The position numbers and the translations under genes are program-made. Shown here piece after piece: positions 1-9,393 of a DNA stretch of 64,000 bases. This DNA is from Pseudomonas fluorescens (lineage in GTDB: Bacteria; Pseudomonadota; Gammaproteobacteria; Pseudomonadales; Pseudomonadaceae). The stretch's first letter is position 1; every line of letters starts with the position of its first letter. The stretch spans positions 310,001 through 374,000 of the forward strand of contig NZ_MRST01000024.1 in assembly GCF_001902145.1 (NCBI RefSeq), read 5' to 3'. A model generated the notes under the pieces. It worked only from the letters and a program-made list of their open reading frames with translations. It was not told the origin of the DNA and did not search any database.

Positions 1-1114
1 TGGGGCGCATCCAGGCAAATACCTTGGCCATGTCGCGGCCTTCCAGCACGCCGGCCTGGTAGGAGTGGCGCTTGGCCGCTTCCAGGGTCTGCTCATCGAC
101 AAACAGTGCCACCTGGGTGTCCAGGGTGGTGTCCAGCACGCTCACCAACAGGGTCAGGGCGTTGACCTTCTTCTGCCCCAGCGCCGCATAGTGGCCCAAC
201 AGCGCGGTGCAGGTGATGCCGCCGGAGCAGGCGCCGAGCATATTCACGTCTTTGCTGCCGGTAATTGCCGTGACCACATCGACCGCTTCCTTCAGCGCCT
301 CGATATAGGTGGATAGCCCCCATTCGCGCTGGGCCTTGGTGGGGTTGCGCCAACTGACGATAAAGGTCTGCTGGCCATTGCGCAGGCAGAAGCGCGCCAG
401 GCTTTTCTCCGGGCACAGGTCGAAGACGTAGAATTTGTTGATCTGCGGCGGTACCACCAGCAGCGGGCGCTCGTGCACCTGTTCGGTGATGGGCTTGTAC
501 TGGATCAGCTCCAGTACATCGTTGCGAAACACCACCGCGCCTTCGCTGGTGCCCAGGGTCTTGCCGACTTCAAAGGCGCCCATGTTGACCTGGCTGGGCA
601 TGCCGCCGTTGTGCACCATGTCCTTGGCCAGGTGGGACAAGCCGTCGAGCAGGCTTTTGCCGCCGGTTTCAAAGAAGCGTTTGACCGCCGCCGGGTTGGC
701 CGCGCTGTTGGTGGGGGCCATGGCTTCGGTCATCAGGTTGATCACGAAGTGGCCGCGGCTGATGTCTTGTGCCGACAGGTTGCTGTCGTCGATCCAGTCG
801 TGAAGCTCCTTGCGCCACGCCAGGTAAGTCTGCAAATAACGTTTGTAGAGCGGGTTCTGGCTCCAGGCCGGGTCGTTGAAGCGACGGTCGTCGCCCTCGG
901 GCACCAGCGCGGATTTGCCGAACATCACATTCTTCAATTCAACGCCAAAGTGGGCGACGTGCTTGACGCTGTGCAACGGTTGCTTGATGGCTTGGGTCAG
1001 CACCATCTTGGCCGAGGCCAATAAATCCTTTTTGCGTAACGCGATGATCGGGTTCAACCCCAGGGTGTTTTCCGAGGCCTGGCGTTTCAAGTCATCGTTA
1101 TTCTTGTTACTCAT
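1..1114 (-). CDS. phaC1: Class II polyhydroxyalkanoate synthase PhaC1 (partial, 3' end outside window)
   Basis: This enzyme polymerises (R)-3-hydroxyacyl-CoA into medium-chain-length polyhydroxyalkanoate on the granule surface. Only the first 371 codons are inside the window; the frame runs open to base 1, so the truncation is an edge effect. The ATG at 1114 begins MSNKNNDDLKRQ, the usual PhaC1 N-terminus. The lipase-like box GACSGG is present with its Cys at residue 296, the catalytic position known for Pseudomonas PhaC1. The segment around residues 240-290 (NKFYVFDLCPEKS, WRNPTKAQREWGL) is characteristic of class II synthases. phaZ and phaC2 normally follow and would lie off the window. A sigma-54-like site sits about 115 bases upstream of the start. 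Confidence 0.95.
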   Translation of the reverse strand, partial: MSNKNNDDLKRQASENTLGLNPIIALRKKDLLASAKMVLTQAIKQPLHSVKHVAHFGVELKNVMFGKSALVPEGDDRRFNDPAWSQNPLYKRYLQTYLAWRKELHDWIDDSNLSAQDISRGHFVINLMTEAMAPTNSAANPAAVKRFFETGGKSLLDGLSHLAKDMVHNGGMPSQVNMGAFEVGKTLGTSEGAVVFRNDVLELIQYKPITEQVHERPLLVVPPQINKFYVFDLCPEKSLARFCLRNGQQTFIVSWRNPTKAQREWGLSTYIEALKEAVDVVTAITGSKDVNMLGACSGGITCTALLGHYAALGQKKVNALTLLVSVLDTTLDTQVALFVDEQTLEAAKRHSYQAGVLEGRDMAKVFAWMRP

Positions 1115-1230
1115 CTACGACGCTCCGTTGTCCGAAAGACGAGTACCGGCGATTGCTGCGCACCCAATTTCGATACACGACACCAGCCTGGTACTGCGAC
1201 TCGGGTGACCGTTGATACCGCATCGTCAAA

Positions 1231-1246
1231 TGCAGGGAACTTGCCA
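1231..1246 (-). promoter_or_regulatory. Candidate sigma-54 (-24/-12) promoter of phaC1
   Basis: Read on the minus strand the site is TGGCAAGTTCCCTGCA. It has GG and GC dinucleotides at the -24 and -12 spacing, against the consensus TGGCACG-N4-TTGCW. It lies in the 250-base gap upstream of phaC1 and would start transcripts near 1221, giving a leader of about 105 nt. Sigma-54-like promoters before phaC1 are known in other pseudomonads; their use here is inferred. Confidence 0.5.
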
Positions 1247-1363
1247 GCTCCATTGGTTACCCGAGTTTATTTTTTTTCGCAAGCGGGCCAATCGTTGGCC
1301 ACGCGACAGGGCATTCAAGCAGATGAAATTAGAAAATGCGTTCTAAACGCCAAGAAGCCTGTG

Positions 1364-1741
1364 CTAGAGCATCAGCCGCACGACCGACTCACTCGGATCG
1401 CGGGTTTTCCCAGCGGCTTTGAGCTCGGCCAGGTAGTCGGCCCATAGAGCGTCCTGACGTACGGCCAGCTGATAGAGATAGTCCCAAGTGAACAGTCCGC
1501 TGTCATGACCGTCGTCGAAGGTCAATTTCAGTGCGTACTGGCCGGCCGGTTCCAGCTTGATCAACCGGACATTGAGCTTGCCGAACTGCAGGATGGGTTT
1601 GCCGTGGCCCTGGACCTCGGCGGAAGGGGAGTGCACCCGCAGGAATTCGGCGGGCAACTGGTAGGTTTCGTCCGGCCCGTAGGTCAGGCCGAGGGTGTTG
1701 GAGGTTTTGTGCAGGTTTACAGCAGTCGGAAACTTGGCCAT
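1364..1741 (-). CDS. DUF971 / gamma-butyrobetaine-hydroxylase-like N-terminal domain protein
   Basis: This is a small cytosolic protein of 125 residues consisting only of the DUF971 fold, also found at the N-terminus of gamma-butyrobetaine hydroxylases. The segments FLRVHSPSAEVQGHG and FDDGHDSGLFTWDYLY are typical of the family. The start MAKFPTAVNLH at 1741 is preferred over an upstream in-frame ATG because it has an AGGATTA ribosome site about 8 bases before it and matches the family N-terminus. It sits between hslU and phaC1, as in other Pseudomonas genomes. Its function is not established; iron-sulfur or iron binding has been suggested for relatives, but nothing here proves it. Confidence 0.85.
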   Translation of the reverse strand: MAKFPTAVNLHKTSNTLGLTYGPDETYQLPAEFLRVHSPSAEVQGHGKPILQFGKLNVRLIKLEPAGQYALKLTFDDGHDSGLFTWDYLYQLAVRQDALWADYLAELKAAGKTRDPSESVVRLML

Positions 1742-1774
1742 TGGAGATAATCCTGAAGGAACCGGCTTCAACCC

Positions 1775-1863
1775 TGTGGGAGCGGGCTTGCTCGCGAAAG
1801 CGGTGTGTCAGCCAGCACATCTGGTACTGATATACCGCTTTCGCGAGCAAGCCCGCTCCCACA
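1775..1863. repeat. REPIN (type GTGGGAGCGGGCTTGC)
   Basis: An 89-base palindromic element with ends tgtgggagcgggcttgctcg and its exact reverse complement, and a 40-base imperfectly paired centre. It fills the gap between the DUF971 gene and hslU. REPINs are non-autonomous elements mobilised by RAYT transposases in pseudomonads. Confidence 0.9.
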
Positions 1864-1891
1864 TTTAAGCGAAGCGGTTTCGCGTTAAGGC

Positions 1892-3229
1892 TTACAGGAT
1901 ATAACGAGACAAGTCTTCGTTCTGCGCCAATTCGCCCAAGTGGCTGTTGACGTAGTCAGCATCGATCTTGATCGCTTCGCCATTCTGCGCACCGGCCATG
2001 TCGCCGGCGCTGAAAGACACTTCCTCAAGCAGGCGCTCAAGCAAGGTATGCAGGCGACGGGCACCGATGTTCTCGGTCTTCTCGTTGACCTGCCAGGCGA
2101 TCTCCGCCAGGCGCTTGATACCGTCTGCCTGGAATTCGATACCCAGCCCTTCGGTTTTCAGCAGCTCGCGGTACTGCTCGGTGAGCGAGGCATGCGGCTC
2201 GCTGAGGATGCGCTCGAAGTCGCCCGGCGTCAGTGCCTTGAGCTCCACCCGAATCGGCAGGCGGCCTTGCAGCTCGGGCACCAGGTCGCTGGGTTTGCTC
2301 AGATGGAAGGCACCGGAAGCGATAAACAGGATGTGGTCAGTCTTGACCATGCCCAGCTTGGTGTTGACCGTGCAGCCCTCGATCAGCGGCAGCAGATCGC
2401 GCTGCACGCCTTCGCGGGAGACATCCACGCCGCCGGAATTGCCACGCTTGGCCACCTTGTCGATCTCATCGATGAACACAATGCCATGCTGCTCGACCGC
2501 TTCCAGGGCCTTGGCCTTGAGTTCTTCCTCATTGACCAGGCGCCCGGCTTCTTCGTCGCGCACCAGCTTGAGCGCATCCTTGACCTTGAGCTTGCGGCTT
2601 TTCTTCTTGCCCTTGCCCATGTTGGCAAACAGGTTTTGCAACTGGCTGGTCATTTCTTCCATGCCAGGCGGGGCAGAGATATCCACGCCGGACACTTCGG
2701 CCACTTCGATCTCGATTTCCTTGTCATCCAGCTGGCCTTCACGCAGGCGCTTGCGGAACAGCTGACGGGTGTTGGAATCGGACGACGGTGCGGCGTCTTC
2801 GTTGAAACCCATGCGTGCCGGTGGCAGCAGGGCGTCGAGGATGCGCTCTTCAGCGGCGTCTTCGGCGCGATGGCTGACCTTGGTCACTTCCTGTTCGCGC
2901 AGCATCTTCAGGGCGGCGTCAGCCAGGTCGCGAATGATCGACTCGACATCGCGGCCCACATAGCCGACTTCGGTGAATTTGGTCGCTTCGACCTTGATGA
3001 ACGGTGCATTGGCCAATTTGGCCAGGCGCCGGGCGATCTCGGTTTTGCCGACGCCGGTAGGGCCGATCATCAGGATGTTCTTGGGCGTTACTTCAACGCG
3101 CAGTTCTTCCGGCAGTTGCATCCGGCGCCAGCGGTTACGCAGCGCAATGGCAACGGCGCGCTTGGCATCGTCCTGGCCGATGATATGGCGGTTGAGTTCA
3201 TGGACGATTTCGCGGGGAGTCATGGACAT
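1892..3229 (-). CDS. hslU: HslU, ATPase subunit of the HslUV protease
   Basis: This AAA+ unfoldase forms a hexamer that feeds substrates to the HslV peptidase. The 445-residue length is normal. Walker A is GPTGVGKT (56-63), the pore loop is GYVG (89-92) and Walker B is VFIDEID (251-257). The family I-domain insert spans about 110-240. The C-terminal SRYIL tail, which docks into HslV, is intact. The ATG at 3229 ([12 protein letters not shown]) was chosen; a further 44 in-frame codons upstream would run into hslV and are not conserved. It follows hslV after 37 bases and shares its heat-shock-type promoter. Confidence 0.98.
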   Translation of the reverse strand: MSMTPREIVHELNRHIIGQDDAKRAVAIALRNRWRRMQLPEELRVEVTPKNILMIGPTGVGKTEIARRLAKLANAPFIKVEATKFTEVGYVGRDVESIIRDLADAALKMLREQEVTKVSHRAEDAAEERILDALLPPARMGFNEDAAPSSDSNTRQLFRKRLREGQLDDKEIEIEVAEVSGVDISAPPGMEEMTSQLQNLFANMGKGKKKSRKLKVKDALKLVRDEEAGRLVNEEELKAKALEAVEQHGIVFIDEIDKVAKRGNSGGVDVSREGVQRDLLPLIEGCTVNTKLGMVKTDHILFIASGAFHLSKPSDLVPELQGRLPIRVELKALTPGDFERILSEPHASLTEQYRELLKTEGLGIEFQADGIKRLAEIAWQVNEKTENIGARRLHTLLERLLEEVSFSAGDMAGAQNGEAIKIDADYVNSHLGELAQNEDLSRYIL

Positions 3230-3266
3230 AGTGTTTGGCGGCCTCAAGCCTGAATAAGCCCAGGGC

Positions 3267-3797
3267 TTATTCGGCGAGGTCCTGCTCCTCAATGGTCTGG
3301 TTGTGGTTGGTGAACACGCAGATATCGCCAGCGATACCCAGGGCGGTCTCGACGATTTCACGGGCCGACAGGTCGGTTTTCTTCAGCAGCGCGCTGGCCG
3401 CAGCCTGGGCGTAGCCGCCACCGGAACCCATGGCGATCAGGCCATGCTCGGGTTCAACCACGTCGCCGTTGCCGGTGATGATCAGGGAAGCGTCTTTGTT
3501 CGCAACCGCGAGCATGGCCTCCAGGCGGCTGAGGGAGCGGTCGGTGCGCCATTCTTTGGCAAGTTCGACAGCGGCGCGCACCAGGTGGCCCTGGTGTTTC
3601 TCAAGCTGGCCTTCGAAACGCTCGAACAGAGTAAAGGCGTCGGCGGTTGCGCCTGCGAAGCCGGCAAGCACCTGGCCGTGGTACAGGCGGCGCACTTTCT
3701 TGGCGTTGCCTTTCATCACGGTGTTGCCCAGGGAAACCTGGCCGTCGCCGCCCATGACAACTTTGCCGTGGCGACGTACTGAAACGATGGTGGTCAA
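3267..3797 (-). CDS. hslV: HslV, peptidase subunit of the HslUV protease (TTG start)
   Basis: This is an N-terminal-threonine peptidase of the proteasome-beta fold. The best start is TTG at 3797, which gives [12 protein letters not shown]. Removal of Met exposes the catalytic Thr at position 2, and a GGAG ribosome site lies 9 bases upstream. A GTG 15 bases further upstream would bury the catalytic Thr behind five extra residues and is rejected. Length is then 176 residues, the usual size. The Gly-Ser-Gly-Gly segment near residue 125 and the [11 protein letters not shown]-terminus are family-typical. It is the first gene of hslVU, behind a sigma-32-like promoter. Confidence 0.97.
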   Translation of the reverse strand: MTTIVSVRRHGKVVMGGDGQVSLGNTVMKGNAKKVRRLYHGQVLAGFAGATADAFTLFERFEGQLEKHQGHLVRAAVELAKEWRTDRSLSRLEAMLAVANKDASLIITGNGDVVEPEHGLIAMGSGGGYAQAAASALLKKTDLSAREIVETALGIAGDICVFTNHNQTIEEQDLAE

Positions 3798-3844
3798 GGG
3801 GAGAGTCTCCACGCAGCGGGGCGAAAATGCCCTGATGGAAACTC

Positions 3845-3873
3845 ATATGGGGGTGGCGAGGGGGATTTCAACC
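3845..3873 (-). promoter_or_regulatory. Heat-shock (sigma-32) promoter of hslVU
   Basis: On the minus strand there is a -35 of GTTGAAA (3866-3872) and a -10 of CCCCATAT (3845-3852), separated by 13 bases. This agrees closely with the sigma-32 consensus CTTGAAA / CCCCATNT. The expected transcript start is about 40 bases before the hslV TTG. hslVU is a classical sigma-32 operon in enteric bacteria. Confidence 0.75.
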
Positions 3874-3940
3874 GTAGGAAGGCAGGGCGGACGAGTGGTG
3901 TTTATGGGTTCGACACCTACTTGAACACGCTGCAAACCAA

Positions 3941-4029
3941 TGTGGGAGCTGGCTTGTCTGCGATAGCGGTGTGTCAGTCACCCAAACATTGACTGTTACA
4001 CCGCTATCGCAGGCAAGCCAGCTCCCACA
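3941..4029. repeat. REPIN (type GTGGGAGCTGGCTTG)
   Basis: An 89-base inverted repeat whose ends are tgtgggagctggcttg and tgcaggcaagccagctccca in complementary arrangement. It is a different sequence subtype from the element at 1775. It lies between the hslV promoter and the FtsN-like gene and may also act as a transcript 3' end. Confidence 0.88.
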
Positions 4030-4052
4030 TTAAAACCGGGTTGGCTGCTGGA

Positions 4053-4754
4053 TCAGCGGCTCTGGCGTTGTTGTAACAACAGGTTGCTAAAGCCTGCGCC
4101 GGCCAATTGCTTTTGCGCCACGGTCAGCTGCTCGCGGTTGCTGAACGGCCCCACCAACACGCGATACCAGGTTGCTTCCTTCACGGTACCCGACTCCACC
4201 GTCACCGACTGGCCCAACAGAATGATCTGTGCGCGTACACGGTCCGCATCCGCCTGTTTCGGGAACGAGCCCGCTTGCAGGAAGAACTTGGTCACAGGCG
4301 CAGCCTTGGTTGCAGCCACTGGCGGTGCTGGCGGTGGCGTGATACCGGCCAGCGCAGCCTGGGCGCGCGCCGTGTCGATTTTCGCCGCTTCCGCTGGGGT
4401 TACCGGCGTGGTCGGCACTTGGGGCGTCGGCAGGGTTTTTTCCGGCACGGCGTCAGGCGGCACGATCACTTCCGATTCCGGCAGCAGCGTATAGAAGTCG
4501 TACTTGGGCTTTACCGGTGCAGTCGGGCTCGGCGCGGTCTTGTTGGCTTCGGCGATTTTGGTGGCCTTTTGCTGCTCCTGTTTGACGCGCTTGACGTCAT
4601 CGCCCTGGCCGGGCTCCAGCTTCATCAGGAACACGATAAATGCGCCGACCGTAAGGCCGATGGCCATCCACAACCAACCCGGAATCGGTTGCTTCGCCGG
4701 GGCCTGGTAGCGGCTGGCGCCGCGCTTGGGTGCAGGTTTTTTCTTGGCAGCCAA
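4053..4754 (-). CDS. ftsN: FtsN-like SPOR-domain cell-division protein (TTG start)
   Basis: A bitopic inner-membrane protein of 233 residues. It has a short basic cytoplasmic tail (AAKKKPAPKRGASRYQ), one membrane segment (WLWMAIGLTVGAFIVFL, about 31-47), a Pro/Ala/Thr-rich periplasmic linker, and a C-terminal SPOR domain (about 155-228) that binds denuded septal glycan. The start is TTG at 4754, one base after the argS stop, with GGAG 10 bases upstream. The neighbourhood priA, FtsN-like, hslV, hslU mirrors the E. coli ftsN locus, which supports the FtsN assignment. Sequence similarity to enterobacterial FtsN outside SPOR is weak, so a generic SPOR protein is the alternative. Confidence 0.75.
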   Translation of the reverse strand: MAAKKKPAPKRGASRYQAPAKQPIPGWLWMAIGLTVGAFIVFLMKLEPGQGDDVKRVKQEQQKATKIAEANKTAPSPTAPVKPKYDFYTLLPESEVIVPPDAVPEKTLPTPQVPTTPVTPAEAAKIDTARAQAALAGITPPPAPPVAATKAAPVTKFFLQAGSFPKQADADRVRAQIILLGQSVTVESGTVKEATWYRVLVGPFSNREQLTVAQKQLAGAGFSNLLLQQRQSR

Positions 4755-4755
4755 C

Positions 4756-6492
4756 TTACATACGCTCCAGAGTTTCCAGGCCCAAGAGTTCCAGGCCTTG
4801 CTTGAGGGTGCGCCCAGCCAATGCGGCAAGACGCAGGCGACTTTGTTTCTGGGCTTCGTCGTCGGCGGTCAGGATCGGGCAGTTCTCGTAGAAACTGGAG
4901 AACAGGCCGGCCACTTCGTACAAATAGGTGCACAGGATGTGCGGCGTGCCTTTTTCGCCAACGCTATTGAGCACTTCGCCAAATTGCGCGAGCTTGGCCG
5001 CCAGTTCCTGTTCATGGGCTGCGTCCAGCACGATCTGGCCTTCGACTTCGCTGAAGTCCTTGCCCAGCTTGCGGAACACCCCGGCCACGCGGGTGTAGGC
5101 ATACAGCAGGTACGGCGCGGTGTTACCTTCGAAGTTGAGCATCAGGTCGAAGTTGAAGCTGTAGTCGCTGGTGCGGTGCTTGGACAGGTCGGCGTATTTC
5201 ACCGCGCCAATGCCCACCACGCGGGCGATGTTGCGCAGGTCGGCCTCGGCCAGCTCCGGGTTCTTTTCCTTCACCAGGCTGTAGGCACGCTCCTGGGCTT
5301 CGTTCAGCAGGTCGATCAGCTTCACGGTGCCGCCGTCGCGGGTCTTGAACGGGCGGCCATCGGCGCCGTTCATGGTGCCGAAGCCCATGTGCTCCATGTG
5401 CATCGGGTGGGTGACGAAGCCGGCGCGGCGCGCCACTTCGAACACCTGCTGAAAGTGCAGGGCCTGGCGCTGGTCGACGAAGTACAGCGCACGGTCAGCC
5501 TTGAGCACGCCGCTGCGGTAACGCACGGCGGCCAGGTCGGTGGTGGCGTAGAGGTAGCCGCCGTCGGCCTTGACGATGATCACCGGCAGCGGCTCGCCGT
5601 CGGCGGTCTTGAATTCTTCGAGGAACACGCACTGGGCGCCGTTGCTTTCGACCAGCAGGCCCTTGGTCTTGAGGTCGTTGACCACGTTGATCAGATCGTC
5701 GTTATAGGCGCTTTCGCCCATCACGTCGGCCATGGTCAGTTTCACGTTGAGCAGCTCGTAGATTTCCTGGCAATGGGACAGGGAAATTTCACGGAAGCGG
5801 TTCCACAGCGCCAGGCACTCTTCGTCGCCGGCTTGCAGCTTGACCACCAGGCCACGGGCGCGGTCGGCGAACTCTTCGGATTCGTCGAAACGCTTTTTGG
5901 CGGCGCGGTAGAAGTTTTCCAGGTCGGCCAGCTCGTTGCTGGTGATCGGGTTTTCCTGCAGGTAGGCCATCAGCATGCCGAACTGGGTACCCCAGTCGCC
6001 TACGTGGTTCTGACGGATCACGGTGTCGCCGAGGAATTCCAGCACCCGTGCCACGCCGTCGCCAATGATGGTGGAGCGCAGGTGGCCCACGTGCATTTCC
6101 TTGGCCAGGTTCGGCGCCGACAGGTCAACGACTACGCGCTGGCTGTCGCCGGCCTTGCGTGCACCGATGCGGGCATCGGCCAGGGCGGCATCCAGGCGCG
6201 ACGCCAGGGCCTGGGTGTTCTGGAAGAAGTTGATAAAGCCTGGGCCGGCAATTTCGGCCTTGGTGACACTGGCGTCAGCCGGCAGCGCGGCGATGATTTT
6301 TTCGGCCAGGTCACGCGGCTTCATGCCGGCCGGCTTGGACAGCATCATCGCGATGTTGCTGGCGAAGTCGCCATGGGTCTTGTCGCGGGTGTTCTCCACC
6401 TGGATCGCCGGCGACAGGCCTTCAGGCAACACACCTTCGTTGACGAGTTGGGTGAGGGCTTGTTGGATCAGCTGGCGAATGGTGTCTTTCAT
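4756..6492 (-). CDS. argS: Arginyl-tRNA synthetase
   Basis: This class I aminoacyl-tRNA synthetase charges tRNA-Arg. Length is 578 residues. The N-terminal Add-1 domain is followed by the HIGH-type signature HVGH (134-137). The anticodon-binding DALR domain occupies the C-terminal 120 residues. As is usual for bacterial ArgRS, no clear KMSK is present. The ATG at 6492 ([11 protein letters not shown]) was preferred over an in-frame upstream ATG that would add 36 unconserved residues, partly over a repeat. The FtsN-like gene follows with a one-base gap, so the two are probably translationally coupled. Confidence 0.98.
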   Translation of the reverse strand: MKDTIRQLIQQALTQLVNEGVLPEGLSPAIQVENTRDKTHGDFASNIAMMLSKPAGMKPRDLAEKIIAALPADASVTKAEIAGPGFINFFQNTQALASRLDAALADARIGARKAGDSQRVVVDLSAPNLAKEMHVGHLRSTIIGDGVARVLEFLGDTVIRQNHVGDWGTQFGMLMAYLQENPITSNELADLENFYRAAKKRFDESEEFADRARGLVVKLQAGDEECLALWNRFREISLSHCQEIYELLNVKLTMADVMGESAYNDDLINVVNDLKTKGLLVESNGAQCVFLEEFKTADGEPLPVIIVKADGGYLYATTDLAAVRYRSGVLKADRALYFVDQRQALHFQQVFEVARRAGFVTHPMHMEHMGFGTMNGADGRPFKTRDGGTVKLIDLLNEAQERAYSLVKEKNPELAEADLRNIARVVGIGAVKYADLSKHRTSDYSFNFDLMLNFEGNTAPYLLYAYTRVAGVFRKLGKDFSEVEGQIVLDAAHEQELAAKLAQFGEVLNSVGEKGTPHILCTYLYEVAGLFSSFYENCPILTADDEAQKQSRLRLAALAGRTLKQGLELLGLETLERM

Positions 6493-6602
6493 GGTGTTCT
6501 CTTTCGACCGCAAGCGGCGGCGCGCGATGCGCAGGTGGAAAAACTGGGCATTATCCGTGGCGAGGGCGGGCTTGCCAACCGTTCCGGACCTGTGGAGCAT
6601 TT

Positions 6603-6702
6603 TGTAGGAGCGAGCTTGCTCGCGAAAATCGTCAACGATAACGCGGGCTTCCTGATTTAACGCGGTGTTCCTGAGTTTTTCGCGAGCAAGCTCGCTCCTA
6701 CA
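6603..6702. repeat. REPIN (type TGTAGGAGCGAGCTTGC)
   Basis: A 100-base inverted repeat with ends tgtaggagcgagcttgctcg and their complement, lying between priA and argS. The centre is homologous, in reverse orientation, to that of the element at 53146, so both belong to the same subfamily. Confidence 0.9.
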
Positions 6703-6714
6703 GTGGTGGGTGGA

Positions 6715-8943
6715 TCAATACAAATCTACCGGGTCTACATCCAACGACCATCGCACCTGCCGACCGCTGGGCAGTTGCTCCAGCTCAAGCATCCAGCGAC
6801 TTAATAGCCGATGCAGCGGCGCGCGGGAGGTTGCCTGCAAGAGTAGCTGAGCGCGATAACGTCCGGCGCGCCGCTCCATGGGCGCTGGCACCGGGCCGAG
6901 TAGTTCGATGCCACTGAGGGCCAGTTCGCCCAGTAAACGTTCGGCGGCGCTGCAGGCCTCATCAAGAAAGCCTTCGGCCTGCCCGGGTTTGTGGGCTTCG
7001 GCGCGCAGCAGCGCCAGGTGCGCAAAAGGCGGCAGACCGGCGGCGCGGCGTTCGCTCAAGGCCTGTTCGGCGAAGGCAAAGTAGCCTTGCTCCGTCAGCT
7101 GAATCAGCAGCGGGTGGTCGGCCAGGTGCGTCTGGATAATCACCCTGCCTGGCTCTTCGGCCCGCCCGGCGCGCCCCGCCACCTGCACGATCAGCTGCGC
7201 CATGCGTTCGCTGGCGCGAAAATCCCCGGAGAACAGTCCACCATCGGCATCCAGGATCGACACCAGGGTCACCCGTGGGAAGTGATGCCCTTTGGCGAGC
7301 ATTTGCGTGCCCACCAGAATGCACGGTTGGCCCTTGTGGATAGTGGCGAACAGTTGGTTCATGGCGTCTTTGCGCGATGTGCTGTCGCGGTCGACCCGCA
7401 GCACCGGGTAATCCGGGAACAGAATGCCCAGGCGTTCTTCGGCACGCTCGGTGCCGGCGCCCACCGGGCGCAGGTCCACCTTGCCGCATTGCGGGCAATG
7501 GCGCGGTACCCGTTCCACATGGCCGCAGTGATGGCAGCGCAACTCGCCGTGGCGCTGGTGCACGGTCATGCGCGCATCGCAGCGCTCGCACCCGGACATC
7601 CAGCCGCAGTCATGGCACAGCAGCGTCGGGGCAAAGCCGCGGCGGTTGAGAAACACCAATACCTGCTGGCCGGCGGCCAGGGTCTGGCCGATAGCCTGTT
7701 GCATCGGGCCGGAAATGCCGCTGTCCAGCGGACGGCTTTTCACGTCCAGGCGCAGGAAACGCGGTTGTTTGGCGCCGCCAGCGCGCTCGTTCAAGCGCAG
7801 CAGCCCGTAACGGCCGGTGTAGGCGTTATGCAGGCTTTCCAGGGAAGGCGTGGCCGAGCCCAGCACAATCGGGATGTCTTCCTGGCGGGCGCGCACCAGC
7901 GCGAGGTCGCGGGCGTGGTAGCGCAAACCTTCCTGCTGTTTATAGGAGCCATCGTGCTCCTCGTCGACGATGATCAGCCCGGGGTTTTTCATCGGCGTGA
8001 ACAGCGCCGAGCGAGTGCCGATAATAATGTCGGCCTCGCCGTCCCGCGCCGCCAGCCACGACTCCAGGCGTTCACGGTCATTGACCGCTGAGTGCACCAA
8101 GGCGATCCGGGCATTGAAGCGTTGCTCGAAACGCGCCACGGTCTGCGGGCCCAGGTTGATTTCGGGGATCAGTACCAGTGCCTGCTTGCCCGCCTGAAGG
8201 GTTTCGCGGATCAGCTGCAAATAGACTTCGGTCTTGCCGCTGCCGGTGACGCCGGCCAGCAGGAAGGCGTGGAAACTGTCGAAACCGGCGCGAATCGCCT
8301 CATACGCGGCGCGTTGCTCGGGGTTCAGCGGTAACTCCGGCTGGGCCAGCCAGTGTTCGTGGCGCGGGTCCGGGGCGTGCTTGCGGATGTCCACCTGCAC
8401 CAGGCCCTTGGCCAGCAGCAGGTCGAGGCTGTCTTTGCTCAGCATCAGCTTGCTTAATAGCTGATGGGCCACGCCGTGTGGATGCTGCGCCAAGGTGGTC
8501 AGGGCCTCACGCTGGCGCGGGGCGCGGGCGATGCGCGGGTCGTCGAGGCGTGCGCCGGGTACCATCGACCAGAAACGCTCCTGGCGCGCTTCGGCAAGTT
8601 CCCCTTGGCGCAGCAGCACAGGCAGCGCCCAGCTCAAGGTATCGCCCAGGCTGTGTTGGTAATACTGCGCGGTCCACAGGCACAGCTTGAACAGCGCGGG
8701 CGGCAGCGGCGGTGTGGCGTCGAGCAGGGCAATTGCCGGCTTGAGCTTTTCGGCAGGCACTTCGCTGTGATCGGTGACTTCCACCAGAATGCCGATCATT
8801 TCCCGGCGCCCGAACGGCACGCGCACGCGCATGCCCGGTTGCAACTGAGCACGCGACACGCCGGGCGGGGCCCGGTAATCGAACAGGCGGCGCAGGGGCG
8901 AGGGCAGGGCTAGGCGCAAAATGGCGTCGGGCACGCGGGGCAT
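6715..8943 (-). CDS. priA: Primosomal protein N' (replication-restart helicase PriA)
   Basis: A superfamily 2 3'-5' DNA helicase that recognises stalled forks and loads the replicative helicase. It is 742 residues long. The N-terminal DNA-binding domain is followed by Walker A GVTGSGKT (231-238), the DEEH box (327-330) and the aromatic-rich loop SYKQQEGL. A zinc-binding insert with CHDC, CERC, CHHC and CPQC pairs lies at about 440-490, then the helicase C domain (QVAGRAGR). All key residues are present. It is divergent from rpmE across a 205-base gap, an arrangement also seen in other gammaproteobacteria. Confidence 0.98.
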   Translation of the reverse strand: MPRVPDAILRLALPSPLRRLFDYRAPPGVSRAQLQPGMRVRVPFGRREMIGILVEVTDHSEVPAEKLKPAIALLDATPPLPPALFKLCLWTAQYYQHSLGDTLSWALPVLLRQGELAEARQERFWSMVPGARLDDPRIARAPRQREALTTLAQHPHGVAHQLLSKLMLSKDSLDLLLAKGLVQVDIRKHAPDPRHEHWLAQPELPLNPEQRAAYEAIRAGFDSFHAFLLAGVTGSGKTEVYLQLIRETLQAGKQALVLIPEINLGPQTVARFEQRFNARIALVHSAVNDRERLESWLAARDGEADIIIGTRSALFTPMKNPGLIIVDEEHDGSYKQQEGLRYHARDLALVRARQEDIPIVLGSATPSLESLHNAYTGRYGLLRLNERAGGAKQPRFLRLDVKSRPLDSGISGPMQQAIGQTLAAGQQVLVFLNRRGFAPTLLCHDCGWMSGCERCDARMTVHQRHGELRCHHCGHVERVPRHCPQCGKVDLRPVGAGTERAEERLGILFPDYPVLRVDRDSTSRKDAMNQLFATIHKGQPCILVGTQMLAKGHHFPRVTLVSILDADGGLFSGDFRASERMAQLIVQVAGRAGRAEEPGRVIIQTHLADHPLLIQLTEQGYFAFAEQALSERRAAGLPPFAHLALLRAEAHKPGQAEGFLDEACSAAERLLGELALSGIELLGPVPAPMERRAGRYRAQLLLQATSRAPLHRLLSRWMLELEQLPSGRQVRWSLDVDPVDLY

Positions 8944-9051
8944 CTCATATAAGGCAGGCAGTGGTGCAGGGGCGCGAGCCTAGCAGAGCGGGGAGGGCTT
9001 GGGTATGCCACGGTTTTCTGATGAAAGGAGGTTTTCGACCATTACCGCCGC

Positions 9052-9079
9052 TTGCGCGTTTAAAAAGGTCTGGTAGAAT
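9052..9079 (+). promoter_or_regulatory. Sigma-70 promoter of rpmE
   Basis: -35 TTGCGC (9052-9057) and -10 TAGAAT (9074-9079) are separated by 16 bases, with the expected start near 9086 and a leader of about 63 nt before the rpmE ATG. Confidence 0.55.
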
Positions 9080-9085
9080 CCGCGG

Positions 9086-9148
9086 CCTAATTACGTGCGG
9101 TATTCGACAATAGTGTCGAGTGGCGGCACGCTAGCCCGAGGAAGTGCC
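9086..9148 (+). promoter_or_regulatory. Candidate L31-type autoregulatory leader of rpmE
   Basis: The untranslated leader contains a perfect 6-bp stem TCGACA (9104-9109) / TGTCGA (9114-9119) with loop ATAG, and a GAGGAAG ribosome site. Protein L31 represses its own mRNA through the leader in gammaproteobacteria. That this hairpin serves that role here is inferred. Confidence 0.35.
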
Positions 9149-9379
9149 ATGAAAGCCGATATCCATCCAGCGTACGAAACCATCGAAGTTACCTGCAGCT
9201 GCGGCAACAAGTTCGAAACCCGTTCGAACCTGTGCAAGCCACTGGGTACTGACGTATGCAACGAGTGCCACCCGTTCTACACCGGTAAGCAGAAAACTCT
9301 GGACACCGGCGGCCGCGTACAGCGCTTCGCAGATCGCTTTGGTGCTTTCGGCAAGAAGCCTGCTACTCCAGCAGAGTAA
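9149..9379 (+). CDS. rpmE: 50S ribosomal protein bL31 (zinc-binding form)
   Basis: A small 76-residue protein of the large ribosomal subunit at the inter-subunit bridge. It starts [14 protein letters not shown]. The four zinc ligands are retained (CSC at 16 and 18, then C and C of CNEC near 37-40), so this is the C+ (zinc) paralogue. The first in-frame ATG at 9149 follows GAGGAAG. An intrinsic terminator lies 36 bases downstream, within the start of the next gene. Confidence 0.98.
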   Translation: MKADIHPAYETIEVTCSCGNKFETRSNLCKPLGTDVCNECHPFYTGKQKTLDTGGRVQRFADRFGAFGKKPATPAE

Positions 9380-9393
9380 GGTTCAAGAGCCTT

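Noticed and set aside
1..1114. phaC1 as a truncated pseudogene
   Set aside because: The frame is open to the first base and the catalytic Cys is at the normal position; the gene is cut only by the window edge.
1775..1863. REPIN elements as transcription terminators or as a dispersed CRISPR-like array
   Set aside because: The repeats are scattered palindromic elements with differing centres, no regular spacing and no cas genes. They lack the T-run of intrinsic terminators, although they may stabilise 3' ends.
4726..6660. A 644-codon open frame antisense to argS
   Set aside because: Shadow of argS; no ribosome site, no family resemblance, and composition typical of an antisense frame.
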